From Corynebacterium nuruki S6-4 (GTDB lineage: Bacteria; Actinomycetota; Actinomycetes; Mycobacteriales; Mycobacteriaceae): a stretch of 64,000 bases of DNA. Numbering within the stretch: position 1 is the stretch's first letter; each line of letters begins with the position of its first letter. The notes under the pieces are model-generated. The model was not told the DNA's origin, made no database searches, and was given only the letters and a program-made list of their open reading frames with translations. Location of the stretch: the NCBI RefSeq assembly GCF_007970465.1, contig NZ_CP042429.1, forward strand, positions 1,798,001 through 1,862,000. Direction: 5' to 3'. The position numbers and the translations under genes are program-made. Positions 17,123 to 25,846 of this stretch are shown one piece after another.

Positions 17123-17416
17123 TCAGCGTTTCGGCGTGACGACCCGGACGATCCCCAGCAGGATGATCGCGCCCAGCAGGCAGGTGAGGAAGCTGAACCA
17201 CCAGCCGTGGCCGACCGTGTCCACCCCGAACAGGGCGAGAATCCACCCGCCGATCAGCCCGCCGATCACGCCGACCACGACGTTGAGCACGATCCCCGTC
17301 CGGTCATTCGTCTTCATGATGACCGAGGCGAGCCAGCCGGCGAGTCCGCCGAAGATGATCCAGCCGAGGAAGCTGAGCGGCGGGGCGGAGCCGAGGGCCA
17401 TGAGTGTTGTGTCCAT
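17123..17416 (-). CDS. GlsB/YeaQ/YmgE-family small membrane protein
   Basis: A 97-residue Transgly_assoc (PF04226) protein with three hydrophobic segments: FLGWIIFGGLAGWLASVIM, VLNVVVGVIGGLIGGWI and LLGAIILLGIVRVV. Members are stress-associated membrane proteins of unknown biochemistry. The ATG at 17416 follows TATGAA by six bases (leaderless); an ATG five codons later is possible. Confidence 0.85.
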   Translation of the reverse strand: MDTTLMALGSAPPLSFLGWIIFGGLAGWLASVIMKTNDRTGIVLNVVVGVIGGLIGGWILALFGVDTVGHGWWFSFLTCLLGAIILLGIVRVVTPKR

Positions 17417-17490
17417 GAACCATTCATATCCCAAACCGGGCCGGTCGCGGGCGAACTCCGGTCAGAGCGCGGCAGCGGATCAGGAGCGGA

Positions 17491-17889
17491 TCAGAGGTCG
17501 AGCTGCTCTGTCAGCCACCCCTGCAGCACTTTCGCGTGCGTGTGGTCGGTGTCCTTGCCCGCGAACAGGAGCACGGCGTCCCGGTCGGCGAGGGTGCTGC
17601 GCAATGTCGCGAGGATCCCGTCGAGTTCCCCGGCGGTGTGCCGCTCGTCGAGTTCGGCCCGGTAGGCGTCCCCGAACTGCTCCCAGTTCAGCGCGCCGGA
17701 GTGGAACTCCTTGCGCAGGTCGGCCGAGGGGGTGAGTTCCTTCGGCCAGCCGGTGAGCGGCAGGCTCTCCTTCTTCACCCCGCGCGGCCACAGTCGGTCG
17801 ACGAGGAAGGTTGCGGCGCCGTCGGGGACGCCCGTGGCGTCCTCCCCCTTGCGCGCGTCGTAGGCACGGTCGATGAGAAGCTGTCCCAT
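17491..17889 (-). CDS. DUF488 family protein (YeaO-like)
   Basis: A 132-residue cytoplasmic protein with the DUF488 pattern: RAYD near the start, FLVDRLWPRGVKKE, LRKEFH and LLFAGKDTDHTHAKVL (the HxHAxVL end is typical). Function unknown in the family. Monocistronic in appearance, 44 bases from the next gene. Confidence 0.82.
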   Translation of the reverse strand: MGQLLIDRAYDARKGEDATGVPDGAATFLVDRLWPRGVKKESLPLTGWPKELTPSADLRKEFHSGALNWEQFGDAYRAELDERHTAGELDGILATLRSTLADRDAVLLFAGKDTDHTHAKVLQGWLTEQLDL

Positions 17890-17933
17890 GCCACGAGGCT
17901 ACGCCGGGCGCGCCGACGGCAACAGGACGCCGC

Positions 17934-18689
17934 TCAGTAGCCGTCGGTGACGGCCAGGCCGTGCAGTTCGGCGGAGACCTGTTCCGCCAGTACGCGGTCG
18001 TCCCACAGTGCCCGTACCACCGCCTCGGCGTTCCCGGCGGGCAGCGACGGTACGTCGAAGAAGGACCGCAGGTGGGTGAGGACGGCCCGCTGGTTGCGGG
18101 CGAACGGCAGTTCCGGGATGAGTCCCCAGGCACTGCGGTAGATGTCGTACCCCTCGAGGACCTCACCGGTGGACAGGGTGACCGGGTCGGCGACATGTTC
18201 CCGGACGTAGTTCGGTTCCTCGGTGTCGTCGACGACGGCGAGCTGGTCGGCGTCGAGGAAGCTGACCCACATCGAGTTCTCCTCGCCGACCCGGCGGACC
18301 GGGGCGGCGGCGATGTAGCCGCGCGGGCTGATGTGGGCGGTGAAGGCGGTGGCGGTGTCCGGGACCGAGGCCCGGAGGAACGGCACCGTCTGGGAGACCC
18401 CGTGGTCGCGCAGCTTGACCTGCATCACCCCCGGGGAGGCGTTGGATCCGACGGCGACGACGGGAACCCGGTCACCGTCCAGCCCGACCTGGGCGAGTCC
18501 CACGTCGCCGGGGAACCACCCCTCGGCGGTGAGGGTCCCCGGCCGGGCGGGCCAGCGTCCCGGGTAGAGCCACGGGGTGACCGTGAGGTCGACCCCCATG
18601 CACCGGGGTTGGGGAGGGTCAGCGGGATCCGCGCCCGCTGTCTTCTCTGTCTGCTCTGTCTTCTCTGTGGTCCATGTAGTCACAGGCAT
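17934..18689 (-). CDS. uncharacterised protein with AVGSNASP motif
   Basis: A 251-residue soluble protein. The N-terminus has a short repeat (TEKTEQTEKT) encoded by a reiterated CTCTGT-type sequence. The core has VVAVGSNASPGVMQVKL, reminiscent of the YGSN loop of gamma-glutamylcyclotransferase-like folds, followed by AHISPRGYIAAAPVRR, WVSFLDADQLAVVDDTEEPNY and a helical end. I do not recognise a named family. TACGGT ten bases before the ATG suggests a leaderless start. Confidence 0.6.
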   Translation of the reverse strand: MPVTTWTTEKTEQTEKTAGADPADPPQPRCMGVDLTVTPWLYPGRWPARPGTLTAEGWFPGDVGLAQVGLDGDRVPVVAVGSNASPGVMQVKLRDHGVSQTVPFLRASVPDTATAFTAHISPRGYIAAAPVRRVGEENSMWVSFLDADQLAVVDDTEEPNYVREHVADPVTLSTGEVLEGYDIYRSAWGLIPELPFARNQRAVLTHLRSFFDVPSLPAGNAEAVVRALWDDRVLAEQVSAELHGLAVTDGY

Positions 18690-18762
18690 GATGTCCCCGA
18701 CCGTACCCCGGATGCCGCGGACAGTGCAGAAACTGCCGCAACCGCAGATACCGCCGGAACGG

Positions 18763-19746
18763 TCAGGCGCCCCCGTACCGGGAGAGCAGCCGCGTGGCGT
18801 CCGCGGCCATCCGCTGCACCGTCTCCGCCGCCGGTTCGCGGCGCAGCACCATGCCCACCGCCTGCCCGGCGTGGAGTTTCAGGTCATCGGCGTAGGGGCC
18901 GCCGGGTGCCCGGGCCGCGACCAGTTCCCCGTCGGTGACGTCCCGGTCACCGGCGTAGCGGTCGACGAAACCGTTGCGGACCGTGCGGGTCGGCCAGGTG
19001 CCGGTGTCCCACGCCACCTGTTCCGCCCGGTCGTAGATCCCGGTGAGGGCGGTGTCCCGGCCGCGGGCCGCCACCGCGGCGTCCTTGAGCTCCCCGGAAC
19101 CGAGGGACTCGGAGGAGGCCAGCAGGGCGGTGCCGATCCAGGCGGCGTCCGCACCGGCGGCGAGGACGGCGGCGAGCCCCCGCCCCGTCGCGATCCCGCC
19201 GGCGACGGCGACCGGCACCCCGGGCGCCTGGACCGCCACATAGTCGAGGACCTGCTGCATCAACGGCATCGTCCCGACCCGGCCGGTGTGCCCCCCGGCG
19301 TCCGTGCCCTGGACGCAGAGCACGTCGACGTCCGCGGCCAGCGCCTCCCGGACCTGCGGCATGGTGTTCACCGGCGCGACCACGCTGATGCCCGCCCGGT
19401 GCGCCTCCGGCACCCACGGGGCCGGATCACCGAAAGCCAGTGACAGCACCGTCGGATCCGCCGCGACCGCCGCCTCGAACTGTTCCGGGTGCTCCGCCAG
19501 ATTCCAGACCATCAGGCCGATCCCGAAGTTCCCGCCGGCCCCCGCGGCCCCCGCGGTCCCGGCGGTTTCCGCGTTCTCCCGGATCCATTCCGGTGAGGTC
19601 GCCGCCCCCACCCCGATCATCCCGAGCCCGCCCGCGGCACTGACGGCGGCGGCCAGCTCCCCACCGGCACGTCCCGCCATGGGGGCGCCGATGACCGGCA
19701 GATCACATCCCCACATCCGGGTCAGTCGCGTGCTGAGTACCGACAT
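18763..19746 (-). CDS. nitronate monooxygenase family flavoprotein
   Basis: A 327-residue TIM-barrel FMN enzyme of the 2-nitropropane dioxygenase family: VIGAPMAGRAGGELAAAVS at the N-terminus, VQGTDAGGHTG with catalytic His153, and the phosphate-binding AGGIATGRGL plus GADAAWIGTALLASSES. These enzymes oxidise propionate-3-nitronate and related nitronates. It has an Ala/Gly repeat (TAGTAGAAGAGG, about 61-72) that looks like expanded low-complexity sequence. Single gene. Confidence 0.82.
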   Translation of the reverse strand: MSVLSTRLTRMWGCDLPVIGAPMAGRAGGELAAAVSAAGGLGMIGVGAATSPEWIRENAETAGTAGAAGAGGNFGIGLMVWNLAEHPEQFEAAVAADPTVLSLAFGDPAPWVPEAHRAGISVVAPVNTMPQVREALAADVDVLCVQGTDAGGHTGRVGTMPLMQQVLDYVAVQAPGVPVAVAGGIATGRGLAAVLAAGADAAWIGTALLASSESLGSGELKDAAVAARGRDTALTGIYDRAEQVAWDTGTWPTRTVRNGFVDRYAGDRDVTDGELVAARAPGGPYADDLKLHAGQAVGMVLRREPAAETVQRMAADATRLLSRYGGA

Positions 19747-19812
19747 GGACGATCATCTCCTTTCCCGTCCGGCAGCGAGTCTACCGGTGTGCACGCGGGT
19801 AGTCTGGCAACC

Positions 19813-20145
19813 ATGGACATGACCCTGAAGAACGCCAATGACGTCGATACCGCCGCCCTCTCCGCCCTCGGACTGGTCGGCGGTTGGCTGACCGCCCGGG
19901 AGACCGGCATCCGCCCGCTCGGTACCGTCCCGATGGTCGCCGCCCTGGGCTGGGCGAACCGCTCCTGGGTGGCCAAGGGGGGCGCACCGCTGGCCGTCGG
20001 TCTGACCGCGGGCTTCCTCGGCGCGTTCGGCCTCTCCCACCCGCTGGCGAAGAAGATCGGCGCCTGGCCGTCGGTCATCACCGTCACGACCGGCATGGCC
20101 GCCGCCGCGCACTTCCTCTCCGACGTGAAGAAGCCGAAGAAGTAG
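19813..20145 (+). CDS. small membrane protein, unknown
   Basis: A 110-residue protein with about three hydrophobic stretches (LSALGLVGGWLTA, AVGLTAGFLGAFGL, VITVTTGMAAAAHFL) and a Lys-rich end (VKKPKK). No named family recognised. The ATG at 19813 follows TAGTCT by seven bases, a leaderless promoter; an earlier start is unlikely. Confidence 0.65.
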   Translation: MDMTLKNANDVDTAALSALGLVGGWLTARETGIRPLGTVPMVAALGWANRSWVAKGGAPLAVGLTAGFLGAFGLSHPLAKKIGAWPSVITVTTGMAAAAHFLSDVKKPKK

Positions 20146-20175
20146 CGGCTGCTCCGGTGACGCCGGCTGCGCCGC

Positions 20176-20727
20176 CTACTCCGTCACCGTCGCGAACCAG
20201 GCACCCACGACATTCTCGGCCATCGCCCGCAGCTCGTCGTGGTGCGGCTCCACCTCTCCGGTGAACACCACCGGTTCGGCGGCGAGCGTCCAGCCGTAGC
20301 CGCCGGTGATGGCGGTCATGGCCTTCACGGCCCCGGTCGTGTCGTACCCGCCGCGGATCCAGTAGCTGAACAGTTTCGCCGCGCCGAGCACGCCGTCGTA
20401 CCCCGTCGGCGTCCCCGACCCGCCGTCAGCGGGCACCGTCCCCTCCGCCGGAGGCTGGAGCTGCATGAACGTCGAATCGAAGTAGTGCTTGAGGGCACCG
20501 GAGATATATCCGAAGTTCGCGGTGGTCCCGAGAATCACCGCGGCGGCGTCCCGTAGTTCGGCGACGTCGGGTTCCAGCGCGTTGCGTTCCCGGACCTCGA
20601 GGCGCAGCGCCTCGGGCAGTTCCGTGTTCACCTCCTCGGCGGCGTCCCGGGCGGCGGCGAGGACCTGTGCCGCGATCCCCCGGAGTTTGTCGGTCGGACT
20701 GTGGTGGACGATGAGCAGGTAGGACAT
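20176..20727 (-). CDS. flavodoxin-family NAD(P)H-dependent oxidoreductase
   Basis: A 183-residue flavodoxin-fold protein: LLIVHHSPTDKLRGIA (FMN phosphate loop), VILGTTANFGYISGALKHYFD (isoalloxazine loop) and a KAMTAITGGYGW strand. AAGGATGG precedes the ATG. Probably an FMN-dependent quinone or iron reductase; the exact reaction is not shown. Confidence 0.78.
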   Translation of the reverse strand: MSYLLIVHHSPTDKLRGIAAQVLAAARDAAEEVNTELPEALRLEVRERNALEPDVAELRDAAAVILGTTANFGYISGALKHYFDSTFMQLQPPAEGTVPADGGSGTPTGYDGVLGAAKLFSYWIRGGYDTTGAVKAMTAITGGYGWTLAAEPVVFTGEVEPHHDELRAMAENVVGAWFATVTE

Positions 20728-20845
20728 GCCCCCATCCTTGCGCGGAATCGCGTGCCGCGCACCCGTCCGCACGGTAGCTGCACGGTAGCTGCACCCGGGC
20801 AGCGTCCGGACTGCGCCGTCCCGCCGATCCACGTACCGTGAACAC

Positions 20846-21571
20846 ATGAGCGCTTTCACCACCGTGGCACTGCGCCACGTCGCCTTCGAGGACGCCGGCC
20901 TCTGGGACGATGTCCTCCACCCCACCTACGTCGACGTCGGCGCGGGATTCCCGCCCGCCGGACCCGAACTCCTCGACGCCGATCTCCTGCTCGTCCTCGG
21001 CGGGCCGGTCAACGCCACCGACCCACGCTTCCCCTGCCTCGCCGACGAGGTCGACCTGATCCGGTCCCGGCTGGCCACCGGACGCCCCGTGCTGGGCGTG
21101 TGCCTCGGCGCCCAGCTGCTGGCCCTCGCCCTCGACGGCGAGGTACTGCCCGGCACCGGTCCGATGCAGGTCGGCTGGTCGCCGGTGGAGCTGACCCCGG
21201 CGGGGGCGGAGAGTCCGCTGCGGTCACTGGCGGGTCACCCCGTGCTGCACTGGCACGGGGACTCGATCTCCCTGCCGGTCGGTGAGAAGGCCGCCGCCGA
21301 CGGGGTGGAACGGCTGGCCTCCGACGACTACTCCACCGTCCAGGCCTTCCGCAGCCGGTACGCCCTCGGACTGCAGTTCCACGCGGAGGTCGACCCCGCC
21401 CGGATCGAACAGTGGTTCCTCGGCCATGTCGGCGAACTGGACGCCCTGGGATACGGCCCGGAGGACCTGGACCGGTTCCGCGAGGAGACCGTGCGCTACG
21501 GGTCAGAGCTGTCCGGCCTGTCGCAGGACCTCGTGCTCGACTGGCTGCGGGAGCTCGGCGAGATTGGTTAA
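20846..21571 (+). CDS. class I glutamine amidotransferase domain protein
   Basis: A 241-residue stand-alone GATase1 like the GuaA-type amidotransferase homologues: LLLVLGGPVNATDP, nucleophile GVCLGAQLLA (Cys86), HWHGDS and QFHAEVDP (His/Glu of the triad). All three catalytic residues are present. Typically such proteins act on small-molecule glutamine amides or gamma-glutamyl polyamines. TACCGT eight bases before the ATG indicates a leaderless transcript. The carbonic-anhydrase gene starts 10 bases after its stop. Confidence 0.85.
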   Translation: MSAFTTVALRHVAFEDAGLWDDVLHPTYVDVGAGFPPAGPELLDADLLLVLGGPVNATDPRFPCLADEVDLIRSRLATGRPVLGVCLGAQLLALALDGEVLPGTGPMQVGWSPVELTPAGAESPLRSLAGHPVLHWHGDSISLPVGEKAAADGVERLASDDYSTVQAFRSRYALGLQFHAEVDPARIEQWFLGHVGELDALGYGPEDLDRFREETVRYGSELSGLSQDLVLDWLRELGEIG

Positions 21572-21581
21572 CGTGGGGAAC

Positions 21582-22160
21582 ATGACCGCTTTCCAGCTGC
21601 CCCGCACCACCGGCCCGCTCATCCTCCCCTTCAACGGGAAGGTGCCGCGGGTCCACGAATCGGCCTACGTCGCCCCCAACGCCGTGCTCATCGGTGACGT
21701 CGAGATCGGACCGGACTCCTCCGTCTTCTACGGGGTGGTGGTCCGCGCCGATGTCGGGAAGATCCGTATCGGGGCACGCACCAACATCCAGGACAATTCG
21801 GTGGTCCACACCGAGTCGGACAGCCCCGCCATCCTCGGCGACGATGTCACCGTCGGTCACCAGGCACTGGTCCACGCCTGCACCGTCGGTGACGGGACAC
21901 TCATCGGGATGCAGTCCGCCCTGCTCAGCCGGTCGGTCATCGGTGCGGGCAGCATCGTCGGCGGTGGGGCGGTCGTCCTGGAGGGCCAGGAGATCCCGGC
22001 CGGGGTGCTGGCCGCCGGACTGCCGGCGAAGGTCCGGCGGGAACTGTCCGAGGAGGAGCAGGCCGGGCTGATCACCCACGCCGCCGGCTACGTCGACCTG
22101 GCGACTCAGCAGGTCGCCGCGGCGGACGCCCTCTCGCTCGACGAGGTGCGGTTCAACTGA
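21582..22160 (+). CDS. gamma-class carbonic anhydrase-like protein
   Basis: A 192-residue left-handed beta-helix protein with hexapeptide repeats (GDVEIGPDSSVFYG, VVRADVGKIRIG). The three zinc ligands are present: His76 in DNSVVHTE, His93 and His98 in VGHQALVHAC. This is the gamma-CA/YrdA group. The ATG at 21582 follows TAACGT by seven bases, so it may have its own leaderless promoter in the end of the upstream gene. Its 3' end overlaps the convergent sirtuin gene by eight bases. Confidence 0.88.
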   Translation: MTAFQLPRTTGPLILPFNGKVPRVHESAYVAPNAVLIGDVEIGPDSSVFYGVVVRADVGKIRIGARTNIQDNSVVHTESDSPAILGDDVTVGHQALVHACTVGDGTLIGMQSALLSRSVIGAGSIVGGGAVVLEGQEIPAGVLAAGLPAKVRRELSEEEQAGLITHAAGYVDLATQQVAAADALSLDEVRFN

Positions 22161-22911
22161 CCGTGGCGGCCACCAGCGCCGGCAGTCCCACCGCGGCGGT
22201 GGTCCGCAGTGACCAGGTGGTCAGCGGGGTGAGATCGGTCGCCGCGGGACTGATCTCCACGACCGGGACACCGCGCCGCGCGGCCAGCACCGGAAGCCCT
22301 GCCGCCGGGTAGACCACCCCGCTGGTGCCGACGATGACGACCAGGTCGCAGCCGAGCATCGAGGCCTCCGCCTCGCTGAAGTCCTTCTCCGGCAGAGCCT
22401 CCCCGAACCACACCACGCCGGGACGCACCGGGCCACCGCACCACGCGCACGCCGGCGGGGTCAGCCGTTCGACCGGCTCCGTCGGCAGCTCCGGCTCCGG
22501 GGCGGGGCGGTCGCACACCGAGCAGCGGAACGCCAGCAGACTGCCGTGCAGGTGGGAGACGTCCGTGGAGCCGGCGCGTTCATGCAGGTCGTCGATGTTC
22601 TGGGTGGTGACGTGGAGGTGGCCGTCCAGGGCGCGCTGCCAGCGGGCCACGGCGAGATGACCCGCGTTGGGGGCGGCGGACCGGGCCTTGTGCGCCCGCC
22701 ACAGGTACCAGGCCCACATCGGGTCGGGGTCGCGGCGCCAGGAGTCGAGGGACGCCATCGCCTGCGCGTCGACGTGGGTCCAGAGACCGGTCGTGGCGTC
22801 CCGGAACGTGTCGAGGCCCGAGTCGGCGCTCATGCCGGCGCCGGTGAACACTTCGACGCGGGACGCCGCGGATAGGGCGTCCTGCAGGTCATCGGGGATG
22901 TGGGGAGACAC
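22153..22911 (-). CDS. SIR2-family NAD-dependent protein deacylase
   Basis: A 252-residue class III-like sirtuin: FTGAGMSADSGLDTFRD (24-38), TQNIDDLHERAGS (103-115), catalytic His122 in HLHGS, structural zinc Cys130/Cys133 and Cys155/Cys158, and VVIVGTSGVVYPA. It removes acyl groups from lysines using NAD. The GTG at 22911 is placed by the TAGGCT box just upstream and by the domain start; longer readings run into the permease. It lies 14 bases downstream of the permease gene. Confidence 0.88.
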   Translation of the reverse strand: MSPHIPDDLQDALSAASRVEVFTGAGMSADSGLDTFRDATTGLWTHVDAQAMASLDSWRRDPDPMWAWYLWRAHKARSAAPNAGHLAVARWQRALDGHLHVTTQNIDDLHERAGSTDVSHLHGSLLAFRCSVCDRPAPEPELPTEPVERLTPPACAWCGGPVRPGVVWFGEALPEKDFSEAEASMLGCDLVVIVGTSGVVYPAAGLPVLAARRGVPVVEISPAATDLTPLTTWSLRTTAAVGLPALVAATVS

Positions 22912-22925
22912 GACCCCGAGCCTAA

Positions 22926-24635
22926 CTACTTCGGCGGGTCGGCGGGCAGGACGTGCTCGCCCGAGGCGTCCAGCGTGAGGGCGAGGGAAGAGACGTACCG
23001 GGTCTCCCCGTCGGGGCCGGGCACCGCGGAGGCGACCATGTCCGGGCGCTCGCAAGACTCGCCGGTGATCGCGCAGGTCAGACGGTCATCGACCGGGTTG
23101 CCGTCCGCGTCGAACATCGGCATCCCGATACCGTCACTGCTGCGGCGCAGGTACCAGCGGCCCTTCGTCACCAGCGCGGCCAGCGGGGTGACGACCACGG
23201 CGATGACCGCGGCGAACAGCGGGGAGAATGCGGCGATGCCGTCGCCGAAGGCTCCGAAGAACATCGCCACCGAGATGCCGCCGGACAGCACCACCGAGGA
23301 GATACCGACCGGGTTCCAGTCGTAGAGCATGCCGCGGCGGAACTCCGGCACCTTCGGCGACAGGCCCAGCAGGTACTTGTTGATGACGATGTCGGCGGCG
23401 ACGGTGAAGATCCAGGCGATCGCGAGGTTCGAGTAGAAGCTCAGCACGAAGCTCAGGACGCTGAACATGTTGAACTCCATCAGCGCCAGGGAGATGCCGA
23501 CGTTGAAGAGCACGAACCAGACCCGGCCCGGGTACTTCTTGAACGAGCGGGAGTAGATGTTCGTCCAGGCCAGTGAGCCGCAGTAGGCGTTGGTGGTGTT
23601 GATCTTGATCTGGGAGATGACCACCAGGACCACCGCCAGGGTGGTGGCGAGCCAGCCGGGCATCATCTGCCGGTACTCGGACATGAACTGGTTCACCGGC
23701 TCGACGGCGATGTCGGTGCCCTGGCCGAGCACGGAGATCATGTAGACGGCCAGGAAGATGCCGATGATCTGCTTCGTCGCACCGAGCACGACCCAGCCCG
23801 GACCACCGCAGATGACCGCGGCCCACCAGCTCCGTCGGTTCGCCGCGGTCTTCGGGGGCATGAAGCGCAGGTAGTCGATGTTCTCGGCGATCTGGGCGGT
23901 GAGCGACAGGCACACTCCGGCGGCGAGCATCATCGCGGCGAAGGAGACGGACTTGTCGTCCTCACCGGTGTAGTCGAGGAACGTACCGACCGAGGACGGC
24001 TCCTGGATGATGAGCACGATCAGGGGCACGAACATCATCACCAGCCACAGCGGGTTGGTCCAGGAGTGCAGTTTCGACAGGAGCTTCATGCCGTAGATGA
24101 CCAGCGGGATGATCATCAGGGAGCTGATCGCGTAGCCGGCCCACAACGGCACGTTCAGACCCACCTTCAGGCCCTGGGCCATGATCGCCCCCTCGGTGGC
24201 GAAGAGGATGAAGGTGAAGGACACGAAGATGAGGTTGGTGATGATCGAGCCCTTGTACCCGAAGCCGGAGCCGCGGGTGATGAGGTCGAGGTCGACGTTG
24301 TAGCGGGCGGCATAGTAGGCCAGCGGGAAGCTGGAGACGAAGATCAGCACCGCGGCGATGAGGACGCCGCCGATGGCGTTGACGGTGCCGTGCTCGACAC
24401 CGATGGTCGCGCCGATGGAGAAGTCGGCGAGGTAGGCGATACCGCCGAGGGCGCTGGCCGCGACGGCGGCGGGGCCCCACTTGCGGTAGTGCCGTGGGGC
24501 GAAACGCAGCGAGAAATCCTCGGTGCCGACGGGTGCGGCACCGTCGACGGCCGAGGCGGGCGGGGTGCCGGGTCCGGTGCCGGACGCCGTGCCGGCCGGT
24601 GCGGTCTGCTGGAGCGTGTCCACTGGAGGTGTCAT
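22926..24635 (-). CDS. NCS1-family purine-cytosine permease-like transporter
   Basis: A 569-residue membrane protein with about 12 TM segments, a 40-residue soluble N-terminus and a 60-residue C-terminal tail carrying two Cys (LTCAITGESCERPD). TM regions include GGIAYLADFSIGATIG, TRGSGFGYKGSIITNLIF and ISQIKINTTNAYCGSLAWTNIYSR, the last typical of NCS1 permeases of the cytosine/allantoin group. The substrate is unknown; cytosine, allantoin or a purine are the family choices. The ATG at 24635 follows TAGCGT (leaderless). The nearest N-metabolism genes are the urease genes 3 kb away. Confidence 0.8.
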   Translation of the reverse strand: MTPPVDTLQQTAPAGTASGTGPGTPPASAVDGAAPVGTEDFSLRFAPRHYRKWGPAAVAASALGGIAYLADFSIGATIGVEHGTVNAIGGVLIAAVLIFVSSFPLAYYAARYNVDLDLITRGSGFGYKGSIITNLIFVSFTFILFATEGAIMAQGLKVGLNVPLWAGYAISSLMIIPLVIYGMKLLSKLHSWTNPLWLVMMFVPLIVLIIQEPSSVGTFLDYTGEDDKSVSFAAMMLAAGVCLSLTAQIAENIDYLRFMPPKTAANRRSWWAAVICGGPGWVVLGATKQIIGIFLAVYMISVLGQGTDIAVEPVNQFMSEYRQMMPGWLATTLAVVLVVISQIKINTTNAYCGSLAWTNIYSRSFKKYPGRVWFVLFNVGISLALMEFNMFSVLSFVLSFYSNLAIAWIFTVAADIVINKYLLGLSPKVPEFRRGMLYDWNPVGISSVVLSGGISVAMFFGAFGDGIAAFSPLFAAVIAVVVTPLAALVTKGRWYLRRSSDGIGMPMFDADGNPVDDRLTCAITGESCERPDMVASAVPGPDGETRYVSSLALTLDASGEHVLPADPPK

Positions 24636-24666
24636 GTCCGGCAACGCTATGGAGGCCGTGTTTCCT

Positions 24667-24678
24667 GCGGTTGACCGC
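24667..24678. promoter_or_regulatory. palindrome upstream of the permease gene
   Basis: GCGGT-TG-ACCGC, a perfect 5-bp inverted repeat about 30 bases before the permease start, at a -35/upstream position. A possible repressor site. Confidence 0.3.
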
Positions 24679-25038
24679 GGATGTTTCGCTTCTGTGAGTT
24701 AGTGCTGTTCACCCGGCGTCCCAGGTTACGGGCGTGTGAGTTGGCGTGGGACTGTGCAGGTCGGCGGCAGCTCGTCGGCGACGGACCACGCCTGACCGGA
24801 CGATGCCGACTCCGCTGATCCGGAAAGTCGATCATGAATCCGGGCGAACCGAGGTTCAGTGCGATTCCTGCTCGACTTCACGGACAGCTCCGCGAGACCC
24901 GTCGGGCAACCCGGGCGGCGTCCTGCAGGTCGGCGTCCGGCCGCTGTGCATCGAGGAGCCGGCGTCGGCGCTCCCCTCGTGACCGCCTGCCCTTGTCGGC
25001 ACCCCCGACCGATCGATCGGCAGTTTCCAGGGGTAATA

Positions 25039-25068
25039 TTCACAACGCTTTACATAATGTTCTAATAC
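25039..25068 (+). promoter_or_regulatory. promoter of the DUF4333-like lipoprotein gene
   Basis: TTCACA, 18 bases, TAATAC in an unusually AT-rich stretch; a GAAAGG Shine-Dalgarno follows before the ATG at 25096. Confidence 0.6.
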
Positions 25069-25095
25069 TCTTTGTCGTATCCCGAAAGGTCGCTC

Positions 25096-25614
25096 ATGCG
25101 CTTCTCCCGTAAAACCATCACTGTCCTCGCAGTCCCCGTGTGCGCCCTTGCCCTCAGCCTCACCGGCTGTTCGTCTGATGACGGCGACAGCTCCACAGAC
25201 ACCACCGCACAGTCGACAACCAGCCGGGCACCCTCGTCCGATAGCGCCGGGGCCGGCACCTCGGCATCCGCCGCCCCCACCGGAACTTCTACCGGAGCTT
25301 CCGCCGGAGCAACAGACGACGCCACCGACGAGGCCGGATCCGCCGGCAGTCAGACCTTCGAGAAGTCGAAGCTCGAGGACTTCCTCTCCAACGATGTCCA
25401 GCAGAAGTCCGGCGTCCAACCTGACCAGCTCGCCTGCAAGGGTGACCTCGCCGTCGAGGAGAACGCCACCCAGGAGTGCGCGGTCAAGACCGAGGCGGGC
25501 TGGCAGAAGCTGAACGTCACTCTGATCGAGACCGACACCGACGATCCGAAGATCAGCTGGCAGACCGAGGCGGACATCATCCCCGAACCCGACTGGGTGG
25601 GCGACGTCGCCTGA
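25096..25614 (+). CDS. DUF4333-like lipoprotein
   Basis: A 172-residue lipoprotein: leader KTITVLAVPVCALALSLTGC (lipobox LTGC), a Ser/Thr/Ala/Gly-rich linker (about 25-95) and a compact domain with QPDQLACKGDLAVEENATQECAVKT. The paired Cys in a C-x-GDL ... ATQEC pattern is that of DUF4333 domains common in mycobacterial and corynebacterial surface proteins. Function unknown. Codon use of the linker differs from the domain because of its composition. Confidence 0.7.
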   Translation: MRFSRKTITVLAVPVCALALSLTGCSSDDGDSSTDTTAQSTTSRAPSSDSAGAGTSASAAPTGTSTGASAGATDDATDEAGSAGSQTFEKSKLEDFLSNDVQQKSGVQPDQLACKGDLAVEENATQECAVKTEAGWQKLNVTLIETDTDDPKISWQTEADIIPEPDWVGDVA

Positions 25615-25846
25615 TCAGGGACGGCCGGTGCCACGGCAGGCAGCGGATGGCTGCAGCCTGCCACATCCGACTGCGGCTGACTGCAGCAGGCTGCGGTGCG
25701 ACTCCCGGCTGCACGTGGTGTGGGCATGGCTGTGCGCCGCGGATCACGTATCCCCCCTCAAAGGGGACACCGCGACCGCGGTAACACACCGCACCCACCG
25801 GACCACCAACCCCGGACCGCCCGCCCGGGGCTCTCACCCGGGGTTC
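25615..25846. other. intergenic, imperfect inverted repeats
   Basis: A 232-base gap between convergent genes. Near 25645-25700 copies of a CTGCAG/GCTGC word form imperfect inverted repeats that could act as a two-way terminator; no T-run supports it. Confidence 0.35.

Larger units (their letters stand above)
24636..25095. other. intergenic region without a supported gene
   Basis: This 460-base gap separates the divergent permease and DUF4333-like lipoprotein genes. The left part holds the permease control region with a palindrome at 24667. The middle (about 24720-25010) is GC-rich with open frames on both strands but no Shine-Dalgarno, start context or family likeness. The right end is sharply AT-rich and holds the lipoprotein promoter. 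Confidence 0.5.

Noticed and set aside
24726..25043. A short minus-strand ORF of 105 codons in the 24.6-25.1 kb gap
   Set aside because: No ribosome site, no promoter-like box and Arg/Pro/Ser-rich shadow composition.
25640..25700. CTGCAG/GCTGC repeats considered as a CRISPR or REP array
   Set aside because: Units are irregular in length and spacing; at most an imperfect dyad.
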